Positions 1 through 11,106 of a stretch of DNA of 64,000 nucleotides are shown here, piece after piece. Source of the DNA: Eudorina sp. 2006-703-Eu-15 (taxonomy: Eukaryota > Chlorophyta > Chlorophyceae > Chlamydomonadales > Volvocaceae); the NCBI GenBank assembly GCA_003117195.1, contig BDSI01000109.1, positions 217,895 to 281,894 of the forward strand, read 5' to 3'. A program made the position numbers and the translations under genes. Position 1 is the first letter of the stretch. Each line of letters begins with the position of its first letter. The notes beneath the pieces were generated by a model. The model had not been told where the DNA came from and made no database searches. It was given only the letters and a program-made list of their open reading frames with translations.

Positions 1-877
1 CAGGGAGCGGGCTGGGCACTGACAGGGAGCGGTGACATGCGGAGGGCCCAATCGCCCAATGGCGCAATGGGCGGTTACTCACCAGGCCCACAGCACAGCA
101 CAGCACAGCAAGGCACAGCGCAGACAGGGTGACGGGCGGGAAACAAGGCGGTATATACGGGGGTTAGGGTGATGTTGCATACCGGACAGGTCTGGCTGGG
201 AAGCCGGAACGCCGACACACGGCAGAGCCAAAACTTTTGAATTTTGTGGCAGGGTTCATGAATGAATGAATGAATGAATGAATGAATGAGAATGAATGAA
301 TGAATGAGCGTTATAGCCAGGGTTACAGTTACAGGGGTGATACAGCAATGCATGTCAGCCCGGCCCGGGAAGTGGCCGCGGGGTCGTCGTTGCTCTCAGG
401 GCCTGGGGGGATATGGGGGAAGGGGTGGAAAAGTGATCGAGATGGTCTAGGATGGGTATAGGTGCGCGAGGGAAGAGGGGAGCAGGGGGGCAGCGCAGGC
501 CACTCCGGTAAGCTCCCGAAGAGGTGGCCCCCGCTTTTCGGTGATTGTCAAAGTTGGCAAGTGCGAAGGTTGACTTTGGACGAGCAGGCCGTGACGCGCA
601 AGTCATGTATCACGCACGCGATGCCCAACCCGGTTGTGCTCTTCAAATGCGCCGTACATTATTATTAGGATGTTACAGCGGACCCCGCGGGTCATCGGTG
701 ACAGCCCCGGCGACAGCCGAGGCTTCCTCACCATACACTGCCTAAATGAGCTAACGCCACCATGGCGTCCGGATCCTGGTACGGGTACGGCTCCGCTGTA
801 TTGTTCATTCACTCATTCATGTCGAACCTCCGTACATCGGCACCTTACCCTTGCATCTGTGCTGACGCCGCTTGCAG
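1..877. other. upstream region without a supported exon
   Basis: No exon could be supported here. It should contain intron or earlier exons of the gene whose last exon starts at 878. The only structure seen is an AATG microsatellite at about 258-307. A short CAGCA-type run lies near 90-118. Confidence 0.4.
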
Positions 878-1010
878 GAAGGATCCGCTCACTGGGCATC
901 CGCTGAGTCCTAACGAGGTCTTTCCCAACATCGTGATGTACACGGTGGTCGAAGAGTATGTGCGGGATCACGCCAAGAAGCCGGCGGCGGTCGTGGAGGC
1001 GCAGTCTTGA
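878..1010 (+). CDS. terminal exon of a probable U-box (E3 ubiquitin ligase-type) protein, partial
   Basis: The exon follows a clear acceptor (cgcttgcag) and enters in phase 2, so two bases of its first codon come from an upstream exon that I could not find in the window. It encodes about 43 residues and stops at 1008-1010. The segment KDPLTGHPLSPNEVFPNIV followed by MYTVVEEYVRDH matches the second half of a U-box: the D-P-x-T-x-x-P-L turn, then a P-N and a helix ending in an EE pair. U-box domains recruit E2 ubiquitin-conjugating enzymes without zinc ligands. The domain lies at the extreme C-terminus, with only a short tail after it. The first half of the domain is not visible, so identification rests on this half alone. 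Confidence 0.5.
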
Positions 1011-2422
1011 GTAGTTGGGCAGTCAGGGGAAGACTTGAGCAGTAACATGAATGTGTGACACTTTATGCGACCAGCACGACTTTGAGCACCTGAGTGGTCG
1101 GTTCACCACATGGGATTGACGGTGTCGTTCAATGGTTACAGTCTGTCCAGAACTGATACTCTGTGACCGCAGACGGACGTGCATTTTGTATGATGTTGAG
1201 GCGTGGGCTGCCTTGTGTGATTGTACGAATTGTCGCGGAGGAAACGCGCACGCATGGCTGGAAGTAAGGGCCTCAGCGATTTTGCTTTTGGTGTGAGCTG
1301 GGTCGGACTGTGTGCCTGTTGCCGGGTGGTCAAGGCGAGGTCGTGGAGAGTGGAGGCGCTCTAGAAGGATCCTCGGAGGGGGTCGGAACCCTGCTGCCTG
1401 CACCCATTCATGGGGAGCGTTGCAGTCGGAAGTTTGGTCGGTTGGCTGGAATTGCTTTGTGGGGGCGTTGAGGCACCACGGTCGTGATTGAACCTACGGG
1501 CGCTGCTCCAGGGATTCCAGTTCAGTAGTAGCAACGGTTATGGGATGGCGCAGGATGGCGCGGGCCTGGTGCTGGACAGGAACTGGCCCTGCCAGCCACG
1601 GGCAGCTGGGCGGGAACCGGAAGTACTGCTTACTAGGGGGAGGAATGAGAGAATGAACTTGTCGCGTTTGTCTAACCACAAAGCAGCTTCACTCAGGTGA
1701 AATACCGGAAGAGCATATACTGCACACGGTCGATCATCGTCATCCAAAGCTGCAGACGTGCGTCCCGCGTCCCGTGTGCCTCCTCCGGTTAGCGGTTGTT
1801 GGTTTTCCCACGGCGTGAAGGCGGTTGAAAAGGCGATTGAAAGATTGGCGCTGGAATTCCACTGTGTAATTTGAAAAATTGAAGATCGAAACGCAATGTG
1901 CCTGGCCGATAGCAGAAATTCACGGATGAGGACACGGAATCTGCCCAGCACCTGGCTCCCCGGCGATCGCATGACAAAATCATGACAAGATAAGAAGAAT
2001 CGGTGAAGGGCTAGAGTAATGACATGAAAAAGCAGAATGAAGTACGGCGGTGGTCGTTATAGTGCTGTAGTGCAACCGAGAACCGACCCACCACGTACAA
2101 AGCTATCTGAAGGTCACCTGCGGGTACGCTGTATTCATACGAAAGCTTACGTTTTAAACAGCCAGCATCCATATTATGAATAGCGTTTGAGTTGACAGCG
2201 TGCGGGAAGGTGGCGCTTGCTTGAACTCAAAACGTAACGCGCCAATCGACGTTGCTCCTTGAGAGAGCTCACAGGAGTTGTGCCTCATATTAACCTGGTA
2301 ACTCTCAAGGCAAGTTAGGATGGCCCTTGCCTAATTTAAACTTTGACTTCTTCACAAACATCGCTACTCGTTCACCTACATGAGATGAGGGACATACGTT
2401 TGCATCCATCTTATGTACTTGA
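1011..2422. other. intergenic region
   Basis: No convincing gene. GC content falls towards the right end (about 2000-2450), as expected for the upstream region of the next gene. Open frames here on the minus strand have no family resemblance and no splice support. Confidence 0.5.
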
Positions 2423-2430
2423 TATAAATA
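2423..2430 (+). promoter_or_regulatory. TATA box of the pherophorin gene
   Basis: The octamer TATAAATA lies 217 bases before the pherophorin ATG. A start of transcription near 2455 would leave a 5' leader of about 190 bases. It is the best TATA match in the gap and is correctly oriented. Confidence 0.55.
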
Positions 2431-2646
2431 AACGGGCCCAACGTGTGTGACGGTCAGAGCTGTCTTTGGAGCAGTCTTGAATTTTCATGCCTACGGCCGG
2501 CTGACGCTTGGCGTCTCGACCTTCTTCATGTTGTACTTATACCTTTGGTAAATAATCACGGTGCATGCAGGTCTCCCTCAGGTTTTGAGGAGCGCAGTTT
2601 CCATCCAAGCACTTAAAGCGGCTGCGCCTGCCAGGCGGCAGGTTGA

Positions 2647-5374
2647 ATGGGGACCAGCAAGCATCGGTTGCTGGCATGGTTGCTGGCGGTGGTGCTAATT
2701 GCGACGTCCCTGCCACTGGGCTTGTCGCAAACTGATGACACATCGGCGGAGGACCAAGCATACCTTTTTGGATTTCCGTTCTGCAAGTGCGCTGACTACC
2801 GCTGCGGATCGTCTCCATATAAACCGGTGAAGAGCAGCGAGGAGGTCTTGTCAAATGGCAACTATCGTGTTTGCTTCAGCTTCGTGGACGTCGGCTGCCA
2901 GGCGGGTAACGTGTGCTGCGAAAGCATCCTTCAACTCATGACGAAGATCGAGTTCATGTCAGGTGGGTTTGTATTTGACGACCGGGTGAGGGGGAAATGA
3001 GGTGAGGGGGAAATGAGTGAGAACGTTCCTCATGGGCGAGGGACCTATCATCAGGGTTGGCAGCTCTTGCTGCGTCCCCGGTCCCCGGTCATGCGCACCT
3101 AGGTGCACTGATGCAGCTGGCGTCGCCGTTCTGTTATTGCGCGACGTGATGCACATTCGTTCACCGCAATGTTCCCCATCCTGCGCAGACAAAATATGCA
3201 ACAAGAGCGTGGTGGCGGTCACTTTCGGAAATGTCAGCAGGCTGAGCTCGACCTTCTTCGATTCGCAATGGAGTGTCGGCAAGGTTCGCGTGACGAACCT
3301 CAATGCAACGCGCCCCATGATGCAGAACAGCCAACTCTGTATCACTGCGAAGGCGCCCTGCACCAACTTCAACACTTTTTTCCAGTCATCGAAGCTTGGA
3401 GGGCCTGGCCTGTATCAGTATGCGGTGTTTGACGACGGGCACAACTGCTGCCCAACCTGCGCGCTAACGCCGCCCTCGCCGCCCAACCCACCGCCATCCC
3501 CGATTCCTCCGCCAGCACCATCGCCGCCGTCGCCCCCGCCCCCACCACCGCCTCCCCCTCCTCCTCCGCCCCCACCTCCGCCACCTTCACCACCGCCGCC
3601 GCCTCCGCCGCCTCCACCCCCGCCCCCACCCCCGCCCCCACCGCCTTCGCCTCCGCCGCCACCACCACCGCCACCACCGCCACCTCCACCGCCCCCGCCA
3701 CCCTCGCCACCGCCTCCCCCTCCCCCACCGCCACCACCGCCGCCACCCCCACCGCCCCCACCCCACCCTCCCCCGCCCCCACCGCCTCCTCCGCCGCCAC
3801 CGCCGCCGCCACCACCACCGCCGCCGCCAACTCCGCCCGCGCCTCTTACACCGCAGCCCATCACACAGTGCGACTGTGTCAGCGTATTTGAGCCCAACTC
3901 GCGGTGGCGGTTCCGTTACCGTGGCTCCGAACTCAAGGGCGCCTACAACTACTTCTCCTTCAACATCTTCACTGTGCCTTCATCTGCCTGCCTGGAGGTC
4001 AGCTACAGGCCTGGATATTGCTGCGACGCGACCCTTGACGGAATCGAGTTGGCGTTAACACCTGCTTACAAGCAATCATGGTGGAAGCTGGTCCGGAAGT
4101 ACTGGCTCTATGATATCGATGGATCTGTTATCCAGTCTGGGCCCATCACCACGCAGCATTCGTCCGAGATTGGCCTCGGCTTCACGGGCTTCGAGCGTAA
4201 CGTCAGCCAGGTTCCCACGGGCAGTGAGTTGGTGTTGACGCTGGCCCTCAACGCGACCCTGTGGAACTACACGGACGCGTTCCCGTGCGGCCCCTCGCTG
4301 CTCGTGGAAGAGGCGCACATCTGCGACTACATGCTGAGCGGCCAGCAGATCGCCGACGGTCTCTTTGTCAGCCGCCCTGGGGGAGGGTACGTGCCGGGCT
4401 GCTGCCCTCGGGGCGTGTACCTGGTGCAGGGCCCCCTGCTCACCTGTGGCTGCAACGACAACCAGCTGGAGTCACCATACCGGCTGTACGCAGGCTCGGA
4501 ACCCGAACCTGCGAATGGTGGCAACACCGCATACTTTTACCGCATCACGACGGTCGTCCCAGCTGAGTCCCTGGTCACAGACAACACCAGCTGCAACAAC
4601 ATGGATCTCGACCGGCTGCGTCTCTACGTCCGACCGGAGGTGGTGGACGCCCTGGTGGGCGCGACAATAAACAACAAGACGATTTCGCTGTCCAACGTCG
4701 TCTATGGAAACGATTCAGCTCAGTCTTGGGTGGAGCTCCAGGAGCTGAAGCTCACGATGCCGGCCGTCGGAACAGCTTGGTCGCTGCAGCTCGTCGCTCA
4801 GGGCATCTCGCCTCCAAGCTTGTGTGCGCAGAACGCCCTCGGGACCGCATCCTGCGAGTACGTCATGTACGGCAAGTACAGCCCTCGGGACCTGGACTTC
4901 CAGTGCTGCGCTCACGGCCTTTCTGAAGTAACAGTTCTTGAGCCTGCACCGACGGAGTGCTCTTGTGACGCCAACGTGCTGCACACGCCATACCGGTTGG
5001 ACTACACTGGCGGGGTCTACAACCGAGCGTCGGACACCTCCCAGCTCAACTTCACGGTGTCGTACGATGATCTTGAGTGCGATGAGAGCGACCCGGCAAA
5101 TGCTGGATGCTGCAACACAGACCTTAAGAACGTGTACATTGGTACGAACACGACGACAGTCGCTGGTGTCACCGTCACCCCGGCGCTGCCTACCGGTGTC
5201 GTGGCGGTTGTTAGTGAGGGGGGTGTGAAGTTGACAGGGTTGTTTGGGTCGGGTGCTGGGTACAATGTGTCCCTAGTGGTGAAGGGCAAGCAGGGGTCTA
5301 ACTTCAAGTACCGATTCGAGGGCGGGTTCAATCTGCAGCAGCCGTACGGTTGCTGCCCAACGTCTCTTGCATAA
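2647..5374 (+). CDS. pherophorin with Pro-rich rod and three C-terminal pherophorin-like modules
   Basis: Exons 2647-2962 and 3189-5374 join in phase (G + AC gives Asp) to 833 residues. Pherophorins are secreted, hydroxyproline-rich glycoproteins that build the volvocine extracellular matrix. Residues 1-28 form a signal peptide (basic start, hydrophobic core, ends near GLSQ). An N-terminal pherophorin domain begins FPFCKC at about residue 40 and ends with the paired cysteines of NCCPTC. About 130 residues of almost pure proline with SPPP interruptions follow (roughly 197-328), the presumed glycosylated rod. Three related modules then begin CDCVSVFEPNSRWRF, CGCNDNQLESPYRLY and CSCDANVLHTPYRLD (about 329, 522 and 694), each with CC pairs. 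N-x-S/T sites are frequent. The usual layout is one N-terminal and one C-terminal domain, so three C-terminal modules in one uninterrupted exon is unusual. Confidence 0.93.
2963..3188 (+). other. pherophorin intron with a short tandem duplication
   Basis: The 226-base intron has donor GTGGGT and acceptor CTGCGCAG. It contains a near-perfect duplication of a 17-base purine-rich element (ggtgagggggaaatga) at about 2984-3017, which places an extra GTGAGG donor-like site in the intron. Confidence 0.7.
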
Positions 5375-6468
5375 GTTGAAAAGTGATGCTGTAGAGGGGA
5401 GGTTAGATGGCTTCTGAGGGTTGCCTGGGGATGTCGGGCGTTTGTGATGGGTTAGGTGATGAGTAAGATAGCTTGCTTAGGTGGATTCATGACGTGTGGA
5501 TGGATGATGGTGGTGCGGCTCAGCAGGTGCGGCGCAGAAGTGGCCAGCTCAGGCGGGCGTGTCAACGTGATAGCAATAACCGTGACTGGGACGCATAACG
5601 TTTCATTTTAGGGTGCGAACCCTGGCAAACGCCAACCGCGCGCCAGATTACTGCGCTGGCACCAACAGTGACCAAGCGAACATGGGCTCATCGTTGAGTT
5701 CACTTGGGTATCAAGGCAGTTGTAGTCTTAGGGCCAGTCTGCCTTTAGAGGACGTGTATGATTGATTCGATTTGCCAGGTTGTACGTGCCAGCGATGAGT
5801 CGGCAAGACCGGTGGTAGATGGAGGACCACATTCGGGGCTGCCGGTCACAGGAATCTGGCTGATGGAGTCGTATGCACCTGGATTAGGACGTTAGCAATG
5901 TTGACCATCTAGAGTGCTGCCGTGGTCGACATGTTCAACGCCGTGACGTGCGCGGTTCTGATAAGAGTGAGGACGTCCATGCACTGGGGCTGGTTTGAAA
6001 CAAGCCGTTGTCTGCGCACCGCGGTATATAGCAGGGCAGAGGTGTCACGATGGGATTCGGAAGGGATTGTAACTGCGTTACCGCGTGCTCATGGTGTCGC
6101 CTAAAACCGGACAGGGTTAGGAAGAAGTTTCCTCACATATAAGCAGCACCTGTTGCCACCACCACTCCCCACCCTTTCATGGCGGAGACATTCTGATTAT
6201 CAGCGATGGTTTCGGTTCTTTATCTGCGGCCGGACGCATACACTGTACGGCATACTTTAGGTATACAAATTACAAACCTACCTATCTGTATTTGGCAGCG
6301 CAGATTGGTTATTTTGGGAACGTAGTGAGCTGTACGAGGCATACTCGAAAGCGGATTCGGCCCGGATAATCTACATTGCGACGCGCCCAACTGTACTTGT
6401 TTTTGTTCTTGTGCATGGTAGGCCCGCTTCGCTAGGGCATTATTCAGGATCAGGACCGCCGCAGAGGA
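5375..6468. other. intergenic region between pherophorin and THOC5
   Basis: It should hold the pherophorin 3' untranslated region and the THOC5 promoter. I see no good open frame. The only TGTAA is near 6068, rather far from the pherophorin stop at 5372-5374. The region from about 6110 to 6420 is richer in A and T. Confidence 0.45.
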
Positions 6469-8868
6469 ATGGAGGAGTCCGTGCAGGCTCTGCGGCGGCT
6501 TGCGGAAGAATGCGTATCTGCAAGAGGCAAGGTGGACACGCAGGGGATTACCACCCAGGGGCTGCTTTTACTGCTGCAGTTGAAAGAGGAAAGTCGCAAG
6601 CTTGCTTTCAAAGCTGAGGATCAGCGCGAGGAGACCAGCAAATTTAAGACACGGCTGGAACAGGCTCATTTACAGCTTCAGAACTTGCTTTACGAAAAAG
6701 AGTACTATGAGAAAGAAATTCACGAATGCCAGAACTTCAGATTCAAGCACTCGGATAGCGACATCGGGCTTGTGCCGACAGAACAGTTCCTGCAGTCGAC
6801 CAGCTCTGAGGTGAAGGAGCGCATCAGCGATGATCCGCACAAGCTGATGCTGGAGCGCCTCCACGACGAGCTCGCTCAGCGGAAAGCTATGGTCGCCAAG
6901 CTCGAGGAGTTGAGGAAGCAGCGGGCGGCCACGCGGCAAGAAGTGGACAAGCGGAAGCGCACCCTCGACGATCTGCAGCAGCAGCTCCAGGGCTTGGAGG
7001 ACACGGCGAAGCCGCTTCAGACCATCCTGGCGCCGCACCTCTCGCTGCGCGGCTTCGCGCGCAGCGCCGACCTGCTGCCGCTCCCCTTGTACATCGTGTA
7101 CTCGCAGCTCGCGGCGGTCAGGGAGGCCCTGGGTCTGCCTATTCGTGTGGCCATCCTTGGCTCCTCTGTTGAGGCGGAAAGTTTCGCCAAGGCACAGACC
7201 CTGGACCCCTCCGAGGCGGTTCCGGAGGGCGGACAGGCGAGTGCCGGCGCCGGGGCCGCCACCGCCGAGCCGGCTGCCAAGCTGCCCCGGCTGTCCCCGG
7301 CGCCGCCCTTCGCCCCAGGCCAAGGAACGGCGGCAGCCGCGGCCGCGGGCGGCGCCTCCAGTGACGATCTGTACAAGGTGCACCCGCTGAGCGTGTTGCT
7401 GGAAGTGCAGCGGGAGAACAACGGGCGTCTGCAGACGATCATCAGCGTGAAGTTCCAGTTTCTGGTGAACCTGAAGCTGGTCACCGCCCACAGTGAGGTG
7501 CGTGACGACAACGTGCTGCTGGCGGCGCTGTTTCCCGGGGACGATGGCTCGGCCACGGCCTACGAGAGCTTGTCCCAGCTCCAGGGGGGCACCTTCAAGT
7601 ACGACACGTCTCGCCCAGCCAAGCCGTACAGGTGAGTACGCACTGCCACGCGTGGATGGGCCGCCGGACACAGGCATCTGTACACCTGGGATCTGGAATC
7701 TGGGGTCATTGCATTTTTGGGTCTGGAGTCTTAGGATCTGAATCTTTATGTAGCAGGGAGCTCTTCTGTCGATGTCGCGCTCAGTCACCTTGTGTTGTGC
7801 TGAGGCCAAACTTCAACTGCGGTGAGCGCTGGACGCCGCGCGATATGCCGCCCGTGAGCCAGCACACGATTCTCGAGTCACCCGCCACCGCGGGGTCTAC
7901 TGGGCGCAGGTGGTGCCAGCACCTGGCGGGTCTGGATTTCGCGCCCCCGCTGCCGCTCGCGACGCAGCTGCAAGGAGGCCAAGCGGCCGCAGAGTCCGCA
8001 GCCGTGCTGGAGGGCCTCGACACGTACCGCCGGCAGCAGCGAGTCATCCACGTCATCGAGCGGCTGCGCGCGGTGAAGACGGGGGATGAGGCCCTCAAGT
8101 GAGTCGCTCCGAGCGGGTGAGCGCGGGACGGGTCGGGAGGGACAGGCGGGCTGATAAGGGCCGGCACGAGGGCTCGCGGGCTGGTAAGGGCCGGGACGCG
8201 GACAGGCGGGCTGGCAAGGGCTGGGACGAGGGCTCGCGGGCCGGTGCTGTTAATGCTGTGGATACTGTGGATGCTGGGTCGTGCGGATTGCAAGGATGCC
8301 GGGGGTTGCCGGCGCGCTTGAGGGGCGATTCCTAACGGATGAAAGCGGCCAAAGCGTACAGCAATTCGGTGTGAGCCTTCTTTCGAAGACGGCTTCAATA
8401 TGATTCCAAAGCTTTTTGAACATCTACCGTCAGCGATTTGCGCATTCATTTTCCAAAAAAGGCCGCGGTACCCATCCACCATGAACAGAATAAACACGGC
8501 GCAAATCTGAGGGCTGCGCACGGCGCACGCACGCTCGACGGTTTCCCATAGGAGGTTGGAGCTACCGTAGCTTGCCTGCGATCAGTGTCCGGACGTCGCT
8601 TGCGCCATGCTGCCCGCACCCCCACAGGAAGATTCTGGCCTCGCTGGACAGGGCGCCGAACCCGCCCAACCTGAGCCGCTACCCCAAGCTGCCAGTCACC
8701 AGCGTCGCCAGCGTGGAGGAGATCAAGAAGGTGGCCCCCTCGGCACCCAACGCGTCAGCTTCGGGCGCCGGGAAGGGCAAGGACAGCGGGGCGAAGAGCG
8801 CAGCGCCTGTGAGCCGCCCGGCGGCGAGCGGCGGCCAGGCACTCAGCGCAGCGGCGGGCCAGCAGCAG

Positions 8869-8900
<32 letters not shown>

Positions 8901-10358
8901 ACAACAGACCCTATCTGCCGTGCCGGCGCATGTCCGGGCGGACGCGGCCGCTGAGGACGGCGAGGTGGGCCGGCGCGGCAGCCGGCCCACCACCCCCGGC
9001 TTTGGTAGGTTCCCTTGCAGGGTTGGGTTTCCTGCATTCTGGACGGCCAGTGCCTTGCTGGTTTCGTAGCTGCCGCAAACTAACACCACGGTATGTTTGA
9101 CGCGGTGTTGTAAAGCGCACATAAGGCGGAGGGACGCGTTGCCAGCGATAGGAAATGAACTTGTATGTGCACCTGCTGGTCAACAGCTGGGACGGCGCGT
9201 GCACTGCAGCTACGCTGTGACTTCCGCGGCCGGGTGATGGGGGCTTGTGCGGCATCGGTCAGACAGGGCACGGGGCCGATCCGCGTGTGCACTTGGATTA
9301 CGCCTTTGCAGAACTGAACGCGACGCCTGGGCCCGAGGGCGCTGGTGCTGAGGGCGCCAGCGAGGGCGTTGTCCTCACGGCCAGCGCGGCCGGGCGGCAA
9401 CTGGGTCCTGGCGCAGGCACGGGCCGCGCGGGCGCGGCGTCGGGGGCGCGGGGGGAGCAGGTCGAGGACGGCGAGGCAGCGGAGGAGGGCGAGGCGCACG
9501 GCGTTGACCACGAAGACGGCGAGGACATGGAGGTGGACGAGGGTGGCGCCGCGGCGGATGAGCTGGTTGCCCGGTACCTGCTGTCCGATATCCTGGCCGC
9601 GGAAGCGGGAGGCAGCAGCGCGGGGCCAGGAGCGGGCGCCGCGGCGGCGGTACCCAAGCCGGTGTCCCGGTTGTACCGGATAGTCCTGCGGCACAAGTCC
9701 ATGGAGTGCGAGGTGCTCACGCGCCTGTTTCTCGAGTACCCGCTGCGTCCGCCGCTGCTGCTGGTGAAGGGGGTGCGGGAGGTGGCGCGGGACCGCCGGG
9801 GTGCCCCGCGGCCGGTGGAGGATGTCAACCTGGTGGCGTGGCTGGAGGCTGAGGTGAGTCCGCAGCATTGCCGCGGGATCAAGTAAGCATTCCATATCTG
9901 CCATATGATTTCCGGGGTTTCTGCTGAGGTACTCAAAGAGGTTACTGAAGAGGTAACTAGCGGCTTGAATCGGAGGCTGTGGGTGCACGTGGATGGTACT
10001 TACGGGACTCTTCATAAGCACTTGTCCGTGGCGCGCGATAGTTGACAAACAGGTCCACACGGATGCCCTTTCTCGTACTGCCAGTTGATGGTGTCGATGT
10101 CCCGCCGTTGTCCGACTCCTTCACCGCCCGCAGGCGAACTCGGTGGCACTGTCGTTTGTGCCGCCGGATGCGCCCAACTACACGCTACTCTACCAGTTGT
10201 TGCACCTGCGCCTGGCTTTCGACGAGTTCGCGGCCGGCTACCTCGCGGATAAGGACGGCGGCGCGGGCGGTGATGACCTTATGGCGCTGCTCGCAAGCAA
10301 GCAGCGTGTGCGGGGCCGGGACCGCCGCGTCGTGCTGCCTGTCATGGGTGATGCCTAG
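6469..10358 (+). CDS. THOC5: THO complex subunit 5
   Basis: Five exons (6469-7631, 7910-8098, 8628-9004, 9312-9853, 10134-10358) join in phase to 831 residues. THOC5 is a coiled-coil subunit of the nuclear THO/TREX complex, which couples transcription to mRNP packaging and export. Residues 1-190 are a long charged coiled coil (VKERISDDPHKLMLERLHDE and following). Then come the conserved HLSLRGFARSADLLPLPLYI-type segment, the PLSVLLEVQ stretch and WCQHLAGLDF. The C-terminal part has RHKSMECEVLTRLFLEYPLR and NSVALSFVPPDAPNYTLLYQ, ending near GRDRR. Low-complexity Ala/Gly and a Gln run (CAG/CAA near 8860-8910) are inserted between conserved blocks, as is common in this lineage. The ATG at 6469 starts directly in the coiled coil. 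Confidence 0.9.
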
Positions 10359-10362
10359 CCAG

Positions 10363-10493
10363 CCTAGACTGCCATGTGCCAGTGAGGATGTGCAAGCAGG
10401 GCATCTACCTCACCCTAGACTGCCATGTGCCAGTGAGGATGTGCCAGCAGGGCATCTACCTCACCCTAGACTGCCATGTGCCAGTGAGGATGC
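10363..10493 (+). repeat. 51-bp minisatellite in the THOC5 3' untranslated region
   Basis: A 51-base unit beginning cctagactgccatgtgccag is repeated 2.6 times, starting 5 bases after the THOC5 stop codon (units at 10363, 10414 and 10465). Confidence 0.9.
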
Positions 10494-10811
10494 GCGCGGG
10501 CGTCAAGGAGTGCGACCTGCAGCGCGTCGTTCTGATGGCATGACATTGCTGGCGGCATTCGGTGTCCGGGCGGCGGAGGGGGGGGTTCTTCTGGGGGCGA
10601 TGGAGTTATGCAAGACGGAGATCCACATGACGCATATGGCGCGGCGTGTTCGGTGTTTCGCGATGGACGTTGCGGCGAGCGTATCTTGGTGGCCGTCGGG
10701 ATGGGTGCGCACCTCGTGCACGCTTGGCAACTTGCAGTGTACGAACTCGTATGGGCGCTAGCTGCTGGGTAATTTGATCAGAAGAGAGATCAAACCTGCG
10801 CTGCTTGAATG

Positions 10812-10816
10812 TTACA
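10812..10816 (-). terminator. candidate poly(A) signal (TGTAA) of the desaturase gene
   Basis: TGTAA on the minus strand, about 290 bases after the desaturase stop codon. TGTAA is the usual poly(A) signal in Chlamydomonas and its relatives. Confidence 0.4.
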
Positions 10817-10918
10817 TGGGTGAGCGAGTCAACCTCAGGGCTCGCAGGGCTGCCGGTGGCATACGTTGACACTTGACGCCAGAATGCGTCGACGCCTCCT
10901 GTGATAATGTTGTTGCAC

Positions 10919-10923
10919 TGTAA
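10919..10923 (+). terminator. candidate poly(A) signal (TGTAA) of THOC5
   Basis: TGTAA on the plus strand, about 560 bases after the THOC5 stop, followed by an A/T-rich stretch. If both this and the minus-strand signal at 10812 are used, the two transcripts overlap by about 130 bases. Confidence 0.4.
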
Positions 10924-11106
10924 TTTAAATTAAGTTGCAGTCGCAACACGGACGTCTAGGAAGTGGCCTGAGCATCCGACGTCCGTTGGCAACTGTAACA
11001 GTTGCCATGCTTAACGACAGCGGCTGTGACTTGTTCAGTCAAGGATGTTCATCGGATGTTCTTCGAACTTGTCTTCCATTCGACGCCCTCCAAGGCGCCT
11101 TAAACC

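Larger units (their letters stand above)
10359..11106. other. convergent 3' region of THOC5 and the desaturase gene
   Basis: No coding sequence. It holds the 51-bp repeat, candidate poly(A) signals on both strands, and a perfect hairpin at 10988-11006 (arms ggcaactg and cagttgcc around taa). Confidence 0.6.

Noticed and set aside
1023..1403. 126-residue minus-strand frame rich in His/Ser/Arg
   Set aside because: No domain, no splice support and no codon bias like the real genes.
3369..3897. Poly-Gly and Ala/Val-rich minus-strand frames opposite the pherophorin rod
   Set aside because: Shadows of the CCN proline codons on the plus strand.
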